NCBI GenBank assembly: GCA_038380795.1
Contig: CM076270.1
Span: 16,403,001 to 16,467,000 of the forward strand
DNA length: 64,000 nucleotides
Direction: 5' to 3'
Origin: Pyrocephalus nanus
Taxonomy: Eukaryota; Chordata; Aves; Passeriformes; Tyrannidae
Part shown: piece by piece, positions 51,552 through 62,960 of the stretch
Layout: every line of letters begins with the position of its first letter
How positions within the stretch are numbered: position 1 is the first letter of the stretch
Translations under genes and position numbers: made by a program
Notes under the pieces: generated by a model
Database searches by the model: none
What the model was told of the DNA's origin: nothing
What the model saw: the letters and a program-made list of their open reading frames with translations, nothing else

Positions 51552-54500
51552 GTTTCCCTATATTTTTTCCTTCCCATTTTCACAAAATGCTAGTAACAAG
51601 AGGCATTTATTCAGAACTAGTCAGCACAGGTCTGAAAAGCCCACCACACACCAGTGTGCTTTCACCCCATGATCATTTCCCCTGCCTGCAGTCCCCGAAA
51701 CGCCAGGGCAGGAGTCAGATGCACAGCACAGGTGAAAGCAGAGGGGTGTTTATTTAGAAATAAGCATCTTTGTGAAGAGAAGAAAGGTAAATATTTTCCC
51801 TTAGGCCCTGGCAGAATACACAACCTTCCTTAAATGTGTCAGGGACTTCAAGTTCTGCAGGAGAAGGTGCTGCAGTTCCAGTGTGCATAATTGCCATCCA
51901 TTCCGGGCCCAGACTGACAGCTGCCTGGGGGTCAAGAGGAGGCTGACTCACTGCCTTCCTACCCCACCAGGCCCCTGAGCGTGCCACGAGAGGTGTATTC
52001 TGTACATCCCAGACACTCTTCATGCTGAATTTACTACCTGACAATCAAAAAGGAAAGGACTAAACAATGGGCAAAGCATAGTGAAAGGAAAGACAGAGAG
52101 ATGGGGTAGAAGAGGGAGGAGGGGGAATATGCTTGGGCTTCCACCGCTTAAAAGAAGTTGGTTCTGTTAGATTTTTAATTTTCCACCGCTCTTAGGTTAC
52201 TTTAAAGAGCAGTATATTTGGGGTTAGAGAAACAGAAAAATGAAATGGTATCTGCAGCACTTTGTGACAACTTAAAAAGACTCATACAAAAAAAGGTTAG
52301 ATGGTTTTGGCTCATAAAGATACAAGAATATTCTGGGAAAAACTAGATCAGTTCCCATCCCTGAATCAGACCTTATTCTGAAGGTGAACTGAGTAGTCAA
52401 ACCAGACTGCAAGGTGATCAGAAATTCAGTGTTTTCCCTGACATATGCACTCTGCACTCCTGCAGAATATTCCCTATTTCACACCACTTGTAATCTGGAA
52501 AGAAAATATACTGTAAAGAGAAAGGCTGTCTAAGAATCCAACTCCTAAAGTGTCACTGGCCAGAGAGAACTAGAACTGCTGACCTTCTGCCTAAGCAGAT
52601 GTGGATAAAAGTTCAGCAACCCTGTCCTAAATGTTTTTAACTGCTAGAGAGGACACCAAAGGACATGTCTGCCTCCATGTAATCCGGTTTCAAGACCACC
52701 AGTTAGTGTTCCTGTTTAGAACAGCCACAAGATGCCACATCAGCAGCATAATGGAGAGATGGGTTGGCAGAGAGGACAGGCACTGTTCCAGAGTCTCACA
52801 CAGTTTTTCCTGGTTTCATTACCTCAGGCAGATGCCTCTACATAACACAAACAGGTCTGTGGTTGCCAGTTTTTAACTACTACTGTCCTCCAGGACCCAG
52901 GCATGTCTGTCACCTTAAGCAAATAACTGCACGTTCCAGCAGTCTCCTCTGCTTCAAATCCTGTAAAAGAGCCAGCACTCTGCCTGCTGAACTTGAAATG
53001 AAGATGTATGATTCAATTCCTTACAGCCAGTCAGGAGCTGTAACAGCAGGCTCTAATGTTTTATTACCTCCCTGGAAGCTGGAGTCTGTAGACCTGATTT
53101 TCCCAAAGCCTTTACTGACCTGCTACGTGCTCAGCACACTCCCTCACTCTCCAGCTCTGTATTTCTCCTCTGGCCTCGGGTCTGTTTTTCTGCTGGTTTG
53201 CACTGGTGGTGGGTTCTGCAGACAATCTCCGAGCTCACCCAACCAGCAGGACCACCTCTTGTCTGGACTGGGGTTGTTATTCCTAGTGCTGGTGTAACAG
53301 CAGGAATACCACGCACAAGGTGTAGAATGATGGAGCAATTTCAATCATCTTTCTCAGATAGTAATCTAAATACCAGCTGACAAATGGAAAGTTATTAAAA
53401 AGTTTCTCAAGGTAACAGGACAGAGGACTTTGAGGTATCTTCTTCTGCACAACTTGCACCTCAGCAGTGGTGATAGGAGTGAATTTAATTATTGAAGTTA
53501 ATTTGATTTCTGGTGTTTAACATACAGCAACTCTACAGCCTGGACTCCCCACTTTTTGTCTACAATGCCTGAGACTGCCAAGCAGTCTCTGATCCCTGTG
53601 CTGGACAAGCCCAGGACACTTTGGTTTCCAAGATCAGCAGGTGCACTGAGTCCACAACAGTCAGAACGGTTTTGGGCTATGCCCCCAAACCCCCTAAAGC
53701 TACAGTTCCATAATGGGGCCCTTCACCTTTTGCTTCCTTACAGACAGCTCCTTCCTTACAATACTAATATTATTAGCACCAAAACCTTACTCTGCTGTGC
53801 AGTTTACAAACAGATTAATGCACCATTTTCCCTCACACCAGAGCACAATGCTGCTTATCTGCTGCCTTTTAATGCACCATTTACCTTTAGTGACATGTCA
53901 CAGAGGCAGGGAAAATCGGGGAAAAAACCTCAAGAACCCATTTGACGAAAACCACTCGTTAATAGGAGTGAGTTCCTAATTGCAACTTTCTGGTTTCCCC
54001 TCAAAGGACCCACGAGCTGTGGGCAGGCTGGAGTGGGCCAGCGATAACTGTACCTGTGCAGTGGTGGTGGCAGACAGTCACCTGAGGCAGACACCACAGA
54101 GCCTGGGAAGGTGACACGGCACACTCACTGCCATCAATGACCACTGGATTAGTCCCTGCCATCTGTTCTTACAGAAAGGTGAATGTGCTTATTGAGGAAA
54201 GTTCTTGATTTTAATGCTGGCTGAGTCGCGGACTGATGTGACCTGTGTGATTGATGCAGCCGACAAGGCTGCAAAGCTGGCAGAAAGCCCATCTCAGAAA
54301 CGGCTGCTGAGATAAGGCTATCAAGCCAATATGATTAAAAAAATAAATAAATCAAGGAACCAGAAGCAATTCTGTATACTCTTCTCCGTCCAAGAATACA
54401 TTCTTAAAAACAAGGTTGCCAGCTCTCTCAGGATGGCTGCAGCAGAAGTGCCATTGTATTTTCAAACCCAAGTTTGTTGAACCTTTTGGCCCCAGCAATA

Positions 54501-54861
54501 AATATGGAATCCACAGGACAAAGCTCCCAAGACCCTTCCTGCACTGTGAGGTGCATCCCACAGCCACAGTGACCGCTCAGGGTAAATGGAAATGCTGCAA
54601 GCAGAGGCTCACAATCTGACACAGCTACACCAGCGGGTGCCCACGCTGGGTGGGACTGCAGATGAGACTCCACGACACTGAAATTGTTCTGGGCATTGAA
54701 AGGCTGAGCAGGAGGGTCAGACAACATCCGACCGGCCAAGGCCCAGGGGAGAGTCTGTGACAAATGAACAGTACTTTGTGTACAAATAAACAGCAGTTTC
54801 TAACCTTCTCCCATGCAACGTGGCACCAGTCACTGCAGTTCATACATTTTGGTGGAGAACA

Positions 54862-54879
54862 CCTAGGGATCCCCCTAGG
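54862..54879. repeat. CCTAGGG/CCCTAGG inverted repeat, second copy
   Basis: The same 7-bp arms as at 12205-12223, here with the spacer ATCC. The surrounding sequence of the two sites shows no other similarity that I can see, so they do not look like copies of one element. Confidence 0.7.
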
Positions 54880-56970
54880 GCCTGGTGAGAAGGGTTTGTT
54901 CTCCACGGATTACAAGAGTTTACTTGGAAACTCAGAGCAGCAACATTTGAACCACTTGAAACATTTCCTCACTGGCTTTTTAGAGCAGGGTGCACAGGGA
55001 ACACCGAGCCTCAGCAGTCTGAGAAGGGTGCAGGGGATTTGTGAGCCCTGTCAATTCAAAGCTCAGCCTAAGGGCATGGCTAAGAAACCCCCAAGTGTTG
55101 CCTGCTCTCAAGTATGCTGTGTTCCTGCCTAAGGGACTTTTGAACCCCCAGCCGAAACCTGAGACTAAAAACTTGGATTTACTTGCTATACATCAATTTG
55201 TGTCCCACCCTAATGGCAATAAAGGTTGTGGAGTGCTGATGCCTCATGATCAGTATTTTAAATGCCAAAGCAGAAAATGTAATCTGAAATGAAAGTGGGG
55301 CTTCACACTCAGGTTTAACAGCTATAGCTAATTCCAACTGCAGCCTTACACGACAAACCACATGGGATGTCTCACATTATTTGCCATTGGTTTGATTTTG
55401 TAACCCAATTTCTGTTTTATATTTTTGAGACATTTTTGGACATACTGATCTAGAACTTTCAAAAGGACTTCCTCCTGCTGTCAGCAGGTATGTCACAATT
55501 TTCCTAAAAGTGACTCGAGTTAATTAAACTTCTGTTGCAAATACTTCATGAAAGTAATTTTATTTAGTCTTTGCAACAAAAACCCAACTAAATATTCCGT
55601 GAGCTGCCTTTTTTATTGCCCTCCAGCAGGTAACTGCTGAGAGAAACAGATGTGGCTTATGCTTGGTTAGAGTATTTCTGTAAGAGGCTTAAGTCAGGCG
55701 TCCCTTAAAGAACTGAACTGGCCCTACACAGCAAACTATTTGACCTTATCAGTAAGGTCGAGGATTCAGTGAAATACCACAAGAAAACAAGAGGTCTAAT
55801 AGGTTTAGGCATAAATCAGAGAAATACCTATGCAAAACCCCCCTGCCAAGTAGAACCACCCAGTTCCACCTTTCCTAAAGATTTCATAAAACAATAACTC
55901 ACCTCTCCCATATTTTTTACTAGTTAAGCTACTCCTCAGAAAAAAATGAAACTGAAGAGCAGACAGTCCAACAATCAATTTTCATGTTGGTCAGTGGCAC
56001 CATTAAATCATTATGAGAACAGAATAGATTTCTGCAGCACACAGACATGCTGTATCTATACTTCTCTCATCCTGAGAAATGTATAATTACCAGTCTTTAC
56101 AGAACAACTATATAGTAAAATTCAACAAGGTGACTCAGTGGGTGAGTTTCACACATTTTGGTTTTTTTACAATTTTCATTCCTTATCTAGGGATCCAATC
56201 ATTGTGAAATAAAGTAAACTAAGTAATAAGGACTCAGCTGCACTGACAGTCACATTTGCTTTTAAGAAGCACAGTGAGATTGGTTTCAGCATCCTTAAAC
56301 ATATAAATCTTTGCTAGTTTATATGTGCTAATCAAGTTCCTTTCTGCACTAAATTACTTATTTTTATTAGGTTAGAAAGATGAAACAATACCCCAAGGCA
56401 GGAAAATACTCATAAGACACTATACAGTAGTAACAGGAAAATAAGAGAAAACTCTATCTGGGGCTGGAGCAAGACAAACCAGTCACATTCCTGTCAACCT
56501 CTTGCTGTAAGAGCCTGGGAAAATTGCAGCACTGTAGCTGCGTACAATTTTCCTGATAATGATGGTTGTAATAGGAAACAAAAGAGAGGTTTTACAGGGA
56601 ACTGGCAAATAAATTACTACAAAGGTGTAGATTGGTAAAATCAGATCTGTGCACAAATTTTGAGAGTGGGTCAGTGCTTGGTAAGGCGATTCTCCAACCT
56701 GCTGACAGCCCTCCAGCCCTGTAATACCTCAGGGGCAGGAGGGTCTTTCATCTCCTGACTTGTTTATCACCTGCTCAGAAAGGGGAAGAAGACAAGGGCT
56801 GGAGATGCACTATCAGAATATTATAAGCCTTTGAGAACTGTAAGTAACAGAATGGGTGTGATTTTCTATGAGTTAGTACAGTTTATCTCAGCTGATGTCA
56901 AGGGAGTTATCCTGGTGAGAAAGGTAAGAGATGCTGAGTTCACTGTTTTGTTCCAATGGCTTTCACTGCT
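54880..56970. other. Unique noncoding sequence before the CR1 copy
   Basis: The largest frame is 122 codons (54764-55132). Apart from the ER8-like site the sequence is AT-leaning and unremarkable. Confidence 0.55.
55741..55760. promoter_or_regulatory. Everted nuclear-receptor-type repeat (ER8-like)
   Basis: TGACCT, eight bases, then AGGTCG: two everted half-sites of the AGGTCA type, with one mismatch in the second. The arms extend to a perfect 7-bp inverted repeat, GACCTTA (55742-55748) and TAAGGTC (55753-55759). ER8 arrangements are known binding sites for some RXR heterodimers. Use in vivo is not shown by sequence. Confidence 0.3.
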
Positions 56971-57222
56971 CACAGAATCAACAGGGTTGGAAAAGATCTC
57001 TGAGATCACTGAGTCCAACCTTTGCCCCAACACCACCTTGTCTAGACTATGCCACTAGACCATGGCACCAAGTGTCACATCCAGTTTCTTCTTAAATACC
57101 TCCAGGGACGGTGACTGCACCACCCCCCTGGGCAGACACCCCCCAGCCTCCCCACCAGCGGGATGCAAGTGCTGTTCTTTGCAGGGATCAATCTCCAAAC
57201 TGAAACAGAAATGGCAACTGGA
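56971..57222 (-). mobile_element. CR1 LINE, 3' end fragment (avian type)
   Basis: On the minus strand this reads as the 3' untranslated end of a chicken-repeat-1 (CR1) retrotransposon. Recognisable blocks are a tract meaning 'ctggatgtgacacttggtg', then 'ccatggtctag', then 'ggttggactcagtgatctc', then 'gatcttttccaaccctgtt', and a terminal ATTCTGTG at 56971-56978. From 56971 to about 57137 the match to the family as I know it is close. From 57137 to 57222 it is much weaker, with only scattered blocks, so this part is degraded or was interrupted. No ORF2 (reverse transcriptase) sequence remains, which is normal because CR1 copies are usually cut short at the 5' end. It is dead as a mobile element. 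A small open frame at 56831-57058 runs into it by chance. The family call is recalled, not searched. Confidence 0.9.
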
Positions 57223-60200
57223 CCCACAGCACTAACTTTTGTTTTTTGTCTTTAATCTAATAAAGCACTCCCATCCTCATAGAGCAGAACAGGGAAAACA
57301 AAACCCTCCCACAACACAGACCATTTCCCCAACGTGTTTTTTGTCAGGCACATGTGTAAGTACCCAGACTGATAAGGTATTTGCAACTCCTCTTCCTCCC
57401 ACCATCATCAGGATAAAAGGCCCAATGCAAACTGGTAACAAGACATGTTGCTCTACAGGCTGCTCACTGGCACACCTGGCTTCCCACTGAGCCTCTGGGG
57501 TCTCCAGGGAAGCAAGCTTTGTAAGAAAGCCTGCTCTGTCCTTCAAATATCTTAACAAACCATTTCTTTTTCCCTTTACCTTGTATCATCACAAGCTTTA
57601 AAAGCCCCCATGCCTCAGCCTCCTGAGTGTTCTTTTATTTCTGCAGCGTGCAGCCAAGTTAAATGCCAGAATAAAAGCAGGGAACAGGAAATACAGAGGT
57701 GATACAACAGCATGAAGCCAATTTACCAGTTCTTACCTCACTGTGATCAAAATCATAGCTCTGTATCTGTTTACAACAATGCCATGAGAGATGAAGAAAA
57801 GTAGGAGTAACTCTGTCCATAAATTTCATGTAAGGGATAAGGCAATTCAATTTATAGAAGTAAATCTTTTTTGTTATGTTAGTATTTTGAGTGCAAGGCT
57901 ATAAACCAAAGCATATTAAGAAAGAGTTACTGTTGTATAATTAATGTTCCAAAGAAGAAAAATATTTATGCTAAGGGGTGACATTAACTACATTCCCACT
58001 TGAGTGTGTGCTATGGTAGAATATTTAACTCCATGCTTGCATTTCTCAAATACCTATTACAACCCATCTTCTGCTGGACATGATGCATGTGTATTACTGG
58101 GCTGAACAGCATGATAATATATCAGAAGCAATCACAAGAATTGTTTTTCAATTATCACAACAGAATGTCAATTCCCTTCCACCACAGACCTGCACCCAAA
58201 CTGATGGCCCATGGCCATCCTCCTTCTCACACAGGCCACCTTTGAGCAGGAATACCTTAGCCTGAGAGATTATATTTTCAGGATGCTACAAGCAACAGAA
58301 AAAAGGAAAATAACACAACTACTAAGCAACTTTTTACCAAGATGCCTTGCTCCTGATACAACTGTATCACAGCTGCAGTGAAAGCAGGGATTCACAGGCC
58401 ACTTTGAAGTAAATACAAGAGAAGAAAATCCAGGGTTTTCTGTAATGGATACATGCTTCCTCTTCACTCCTCATATCATTCCAGAAACTTAAGCTGACTA
58501 CACTTAGTTCACTTGAGAATATACACAATGTTCAGCTGAGCTTTCAGACATACCCAGGTTTAGTAAACTACAAATTGTGGGTCTGTAGCTCCTTCATAAC
58601 TTCTAAGTCAGGAAAAGTTTGTTTCGTTTTGACATGTTCCAATATAAGGTGTGTTAAAACACCAGAGACTGAGGAGTGTTCAGGAACTGAAGAAAAGGAG
58701 GACAGGGAAAATTTCAAGGTCATTAAAACTATCTGAGCGTCAGTGTATTTCTAGTAAAGCAAAAATAAAACCTGTTTGGACTTTTTTATGGAAAAGTTTG
58801 TTATAAATAGGGACTGTTCCTTCTAAACAGAACTCATACGTATTTAAGCCTCCCAGTCACAGCTGACAGTACCCCAAGGGCACAGTTTGCCAAAAATGGT
58901 AGACAAAATTTCTGGAAATCTTCCACATGTACAGCTGGCAAATTGACAGTTTACATCTCATTCAACCTCCAGCAATGAATTCTTGCTCTGACATCAACCA
59001 AAAGTAAACTGGAGTGCTGTTCTTTTCAAATGTGCTACCTTCCAAATTCCTGTGCACACAACTACACACACAGTTTGGAAGAGTAATGGTTAGTAATTCT
59101 GCTACTTTCTCTTTTCTCCAGTTTAGTAAGTCTTACCTTTACTGTTTCTCTGAAGAAGCCTTGAGTGAACACTGTCTTTTCAAGGATACACTCCTCAATT
59201 ACTCTCTTGGAAAGTCTCATTTTCAAGAATTTGACAAAATCTCCACAACAAAACCCCTACCATATAAGCCCTCAAATTACCCTTGTGACTTGGTACAGAG
59301 CAGGCAAAGCTGCATGTGAGAGAAGCCTCCTTCAGGAGAGCAAATCCAGTGGTTTCCCTTCCCAGTTTTTCTATAATACCATGAACATGTCCAGCTCCGC
59401 TCCTGGAGGTGTGCATGTTGCCTGCCTTCAGCTGCATTTCAAAATGCCACATTTAACCGAAGTGAACACCCTCACTAAAGCACTTTTTCAGTAAATCATT
59501 CCACAACGATGACCAACAATTGTTCTTCTGCAAGGAAAGGAAAGGCCAGCTATTTGTGCTGGCTGTGGGCTCGAGATCACCACTGGCACTGGAAGATTAA
59601 ACCAGGGCTCACAATATCCCTCATGCACTGGAAAGGACATCTTAGGTAGATGCTCCCTAAGAGATTTACTTCTAATGCTACATAAGCCCCCCCCTTGTCA
59701 CAAAGACTTTGGCACAGACACAGATTCCAACTGTCCCATGTAACCAAACAAACCCAAAAAGAGCATTCACAAATGGCAAGACTGGAAGAGAACATGAGAA
59801 AATCATGCAGAAAGAAAGCAATGACTTCTCACACCGTCAGCCCTGTGTAGTGCCTTTGAGATGAGCAAGAGAAAAGCCTCCTTCTTCCCCAGGTACAGAA
59901 CCAGCGCTTTGAATTTGCCAGCACCAACTACAATTTCATTTGATAACTATCACTTACACTGAAATAGTTCTAGGAGAGCTACATCAAAGGAACCAGTAAA
60001 CCCCATGCAGAGTATTTATTTACCCTCTGGGAGAAAGCCAGCATCAGTGGGTGAGCACAGGGAGTGCAGTGCTGGAAACATGAAAGAATGCAGGACTTGG
60101 GCAAGAAAGTTATATGTTGCTGTAAGCACTTTAAATACTTAGGTCAGAAACTCCATGTTCTGTCCCATATTTGTCTGCTAAGTTTAATTTTTATACTCTC

Positions 60201-62729
60201 CATGTCCTACTTCTGTGATGCTCAGGAAGTCAGTAAACTGAACATAATTGGAAGCTGGAGAACTATTAAGTGGAAGTATCACATATGCTTGCCCTGTTTT
60301 AGTCTTCCCAGGGCTATCAGATTAGATGGGTCATTCTCCTGCTCCAGTACAGCTGTTCTTATTCTTATTCTGTTTCTTTCAAAAAGGGTAACATCCCACA
60401 TGAACACAATTTAGGGTCAATATATACTTGTGCAAGTGTATCAAGATTACCTATGCATGAGTGCACAGGAGCTGGATCACTTCGAACTCTGCTTTTATAG
60501 ACACCGTTCAGATCTACAGCTCAGACACTTGTGTGCTCAGTATGTGGTACTTGCAATATTGATGGGGTTTTGTTACATTTCAAATTTTGAAACTGTAACA
60601 CGCACACAGCTTCTAAACCACATGGTTTACATGAGTGCTTTTATACTTGTAATTACCCTTTGCTCTGCAGTTTCACTCACGAGGCAAAACAGCTTCTCAA
60701 ACAATGGCAATTTCTGAGTGTTTTGGCTATTGTATCATTTTGCAGTACTGCATTAACTACGTGTTTGAAAGCAAACACATTTCAAACAAGATTTTATCCC
60801 ATTCAGACAAAATTATGACTGGTGAGTGAGTAGCAGCACAAAGGCAGCTACTCTGCCTTTGCAATATCTGGAGAGTCACAGATATTTAGGGGAGGAAGGA
60901 GGCAGAAAACACAAGCTTGAGAACAAAACTGAATTTTCAGCAGTTGCCTCCAAATTGCTATCCCAATAAATTGCAGTACTGACAAGAAGAGTGGTGTGGA
61001 GGTAACTGCAACACCTTCCAAACAATGCAATCATCACTAGGGAGCTCCAGAGCAAGTTCTAAAGCTCCATGAGAAAATATGGAGCTCAGGTCACACAGAG
61101 AGTGGAGAAGCTCGGGATGTCTCCTGCACTCAGGTGCAGGCTTCAAACACCTCTCTGAATGCTCCTTTTTCAGATCTCACAGACCCTCCTGGCTCTTCAC
61201 ACATCTTCAAAGATGGAAGAAAAGTTTTCCAAGACTCCAGAAATTAAATATTTCTTATTCTCTTTTATGTACTTGGTAATTAAAGGTAGGTTGGTGGGAA
61301 GGATTTGGGACAGGTTTTGACTTACCTGTTACAGCAAACTTGTCAGCAAACACTTTGTGGGAGTGTGCAGAGAGTTTTGAGTTCAAATTTACACTGATAA
61401 AATGTACAAGTAGGTTTTCTTATGTTTAAAATCTCACTCCCATTTTGAATTACCCTTGGAAATTATTTGTGACTTTCTGAGGAGGTCTGCCTCACTGAAG
61501 GAAACCAGAGAGTTTCTTCATACTGAGTGCTGATTTCCAGTGCTTTTTATTACAACACTGGCACAAAGTTAGCAATTTCGTTGGCAAGAGACCTCTGTTG
61601 CCTCACTTTATACTGTTTCTAGGTTAAATGGGAAACTTGGGCTTGGATTCTCTTCTCTTTTTGTGAAATGGCTCGTTGTTTGGGAACATGTATTTATAGA
61701 GCACTGGGGATCATAGCATATCTTTCTCACTGCTGTTTCTCTCTCTGTGAAACTCCTCAGAAGTCATTTGTAATATCACAGACAACTGGGGGAAAGGCAA
61801 AGAAGAAAGAAATACTCATAAAGGACATTATTAAAAAAGGTTTTACACTTACCTGTATGTTTCAGTTCATGAATGAAGAGAAGAAGAAAAGAAGATCCAA
61901 CAGCAGCGAAAACATGGAATAGAAAAAATAAAAAATACACCATTAATTCAGAAAAGGAATAATCAGTTACAGCAGCAGGTTTATATAACACATACAACTC
62001 GGTGCTGTAGGAGCAGAGCCTGAAGATCTTGCCCACTGCATCCCCACAAACCAGATCCCATACACTGGATCTCAGAAGGTTTAAACTCACAGCAGAATGT
62101 CCCCCCAGAGTTTGGACAGAGAGTTTATTTTATGGCTGAGGACACAATTTGTTGAAATGAGTTTAAACTGTGGAGTGTGGCAGTTTCTTTCTCACAGCAC
62201 AATGAAAGCCTGCTCAAAGTATTTACTTTCCTGAATACACTTCAGATCAGCAGTATCCTAAAGATTAAGGGATTTTTGGCATATCTTTTTGTGTGTTCTA
62301 GTAATTTTAAGGGGGGAAAAAAAGGCAGAACAAAATATTTTCGTAGGAAAAAGCATTGTTTTTCATCCCTGAAGAGGGCCCTTACTTCTCTGTTTAAAGG
62401 TCTCTATGCTCAGAGAGAATTAACACTTATTTGACATCAGAGTGCTTTCAAGGAGTCTGAAGTTCAGAGGATTTTTTCCCTTTCCACATGATGAATTTTA
62501 AAAATACTGGACAGAACCAGGCAGACAGGGCTCTGTCCTCTAGAAAATCCTCCTCTCCCTGCCTCCCTCCCTCCATTCAGCCCTCCCAGCACAAGGGAGA
62601 GAAAGGCTGAGATGAAAGCCTGCACTTTAACTAAGCCTCTGTCTCCAAGAAGTGAGGCTGAGTTTCAGTTCCTGCACCGTACACAAAGGGAAGCCATTAG
62701 AAGCCCGAGGGTTACAGGGAAAGGCACTG
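57223..62729. other. Unique noncoding sequence, no gene seen
   Basis: Frames of 95-116 codons at 59.0-60.7 kb on the plus strand are partly hydrophobic but unsupported by splice sites or family motifs. A weak MIR/L2-like match at 61.06 kb is listed separately. 62560-62580 has a short (CCCT)n-like run. Confidence 0.55.
61060..61130 (-). mobile_element. Weak MIR/L2-like match
   Basis: The block 'gctcaggtcacacagagagt' followed by 'ggagaagctcgggat' resembles the 'aaggtcacacagctagtaagtggcagagccgggat' part of MIR/L2 tails. No flanking blocks of the family are clear, so it could be chance. Confidence 0.2.
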
Positions 62730-62960
62730 ACAGGTTCCTTTTAATTAGGCTGAAAACTAAGTTGGTGAGAATGGCTTGTCTGTATCAATAGCTCTAATTG
62801 ACTGTTCTGAAGACAGACAGAGCGAATAAAGCAGGGGGTAATTATTGTCTGTGACAATTTGATTGACAAGCTTGTCCCCTGGAGGAGAATCCAGAGAGCC
62901 TATTGTCTAGCAGAGCCCCCAAAATAAAGCACTCGCTTTCAGAGGGCTCCATTAAAAACC
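62730..62960. promoter_or_regulatory. Strong candidate developmental enhancer (SOX, HOX/PBX/MEIS motifs)
   Basis: Visible motifs in order: TTTTAATTAGGC (62740-62751), CTCTAATTGACTG (62792-62804), GTAATTATTGTC (62838-62849), an everted SOX-type pair ATTGTC-TGT-GACAAT (62844-62858), directly followed by TGATTGACA (62860-62868), which is one base short of the PBX/MEIS decamer TGATTGACAG. A second ATTGTC lies at 62902-62907. The block is free of repeats and simple sequence. Several interlocked sites in about 70 bp is the densest regulatory-looking motif group I saw in the window. Enhancer function and conservation are inference. Confidence 0.35.

Larger units (their letters stand above)
47645..54861. 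other. Unique noncoding sequence, no gene seen
   Basis: Outside the MIR-like relic at 48.2 kb and the element at 51.1 kb, there are frames of up to 177 codons (52764-53297, plus), with minus-strand frames opposite, and no motif. A G9 run lies at 50764-50772. 54320-54355 contains a short (AAAT)n-like stretch. Confidence 0.55.

Noticed and set aside
52764..53297. 177-codon plus-strand open frame with hydrophobic end
   Set aside because: The hydrophobic tail is C/T-rich DNA read in frame; no membrane-protein family fits and there are no splice signals.
60430..60717. 95-codon plus-strand frame that looks like a small membrane protein
   Set aside because: Start has no supporting context, no family recognised, and AT-rich DNA readily yields hydrophobic translations.
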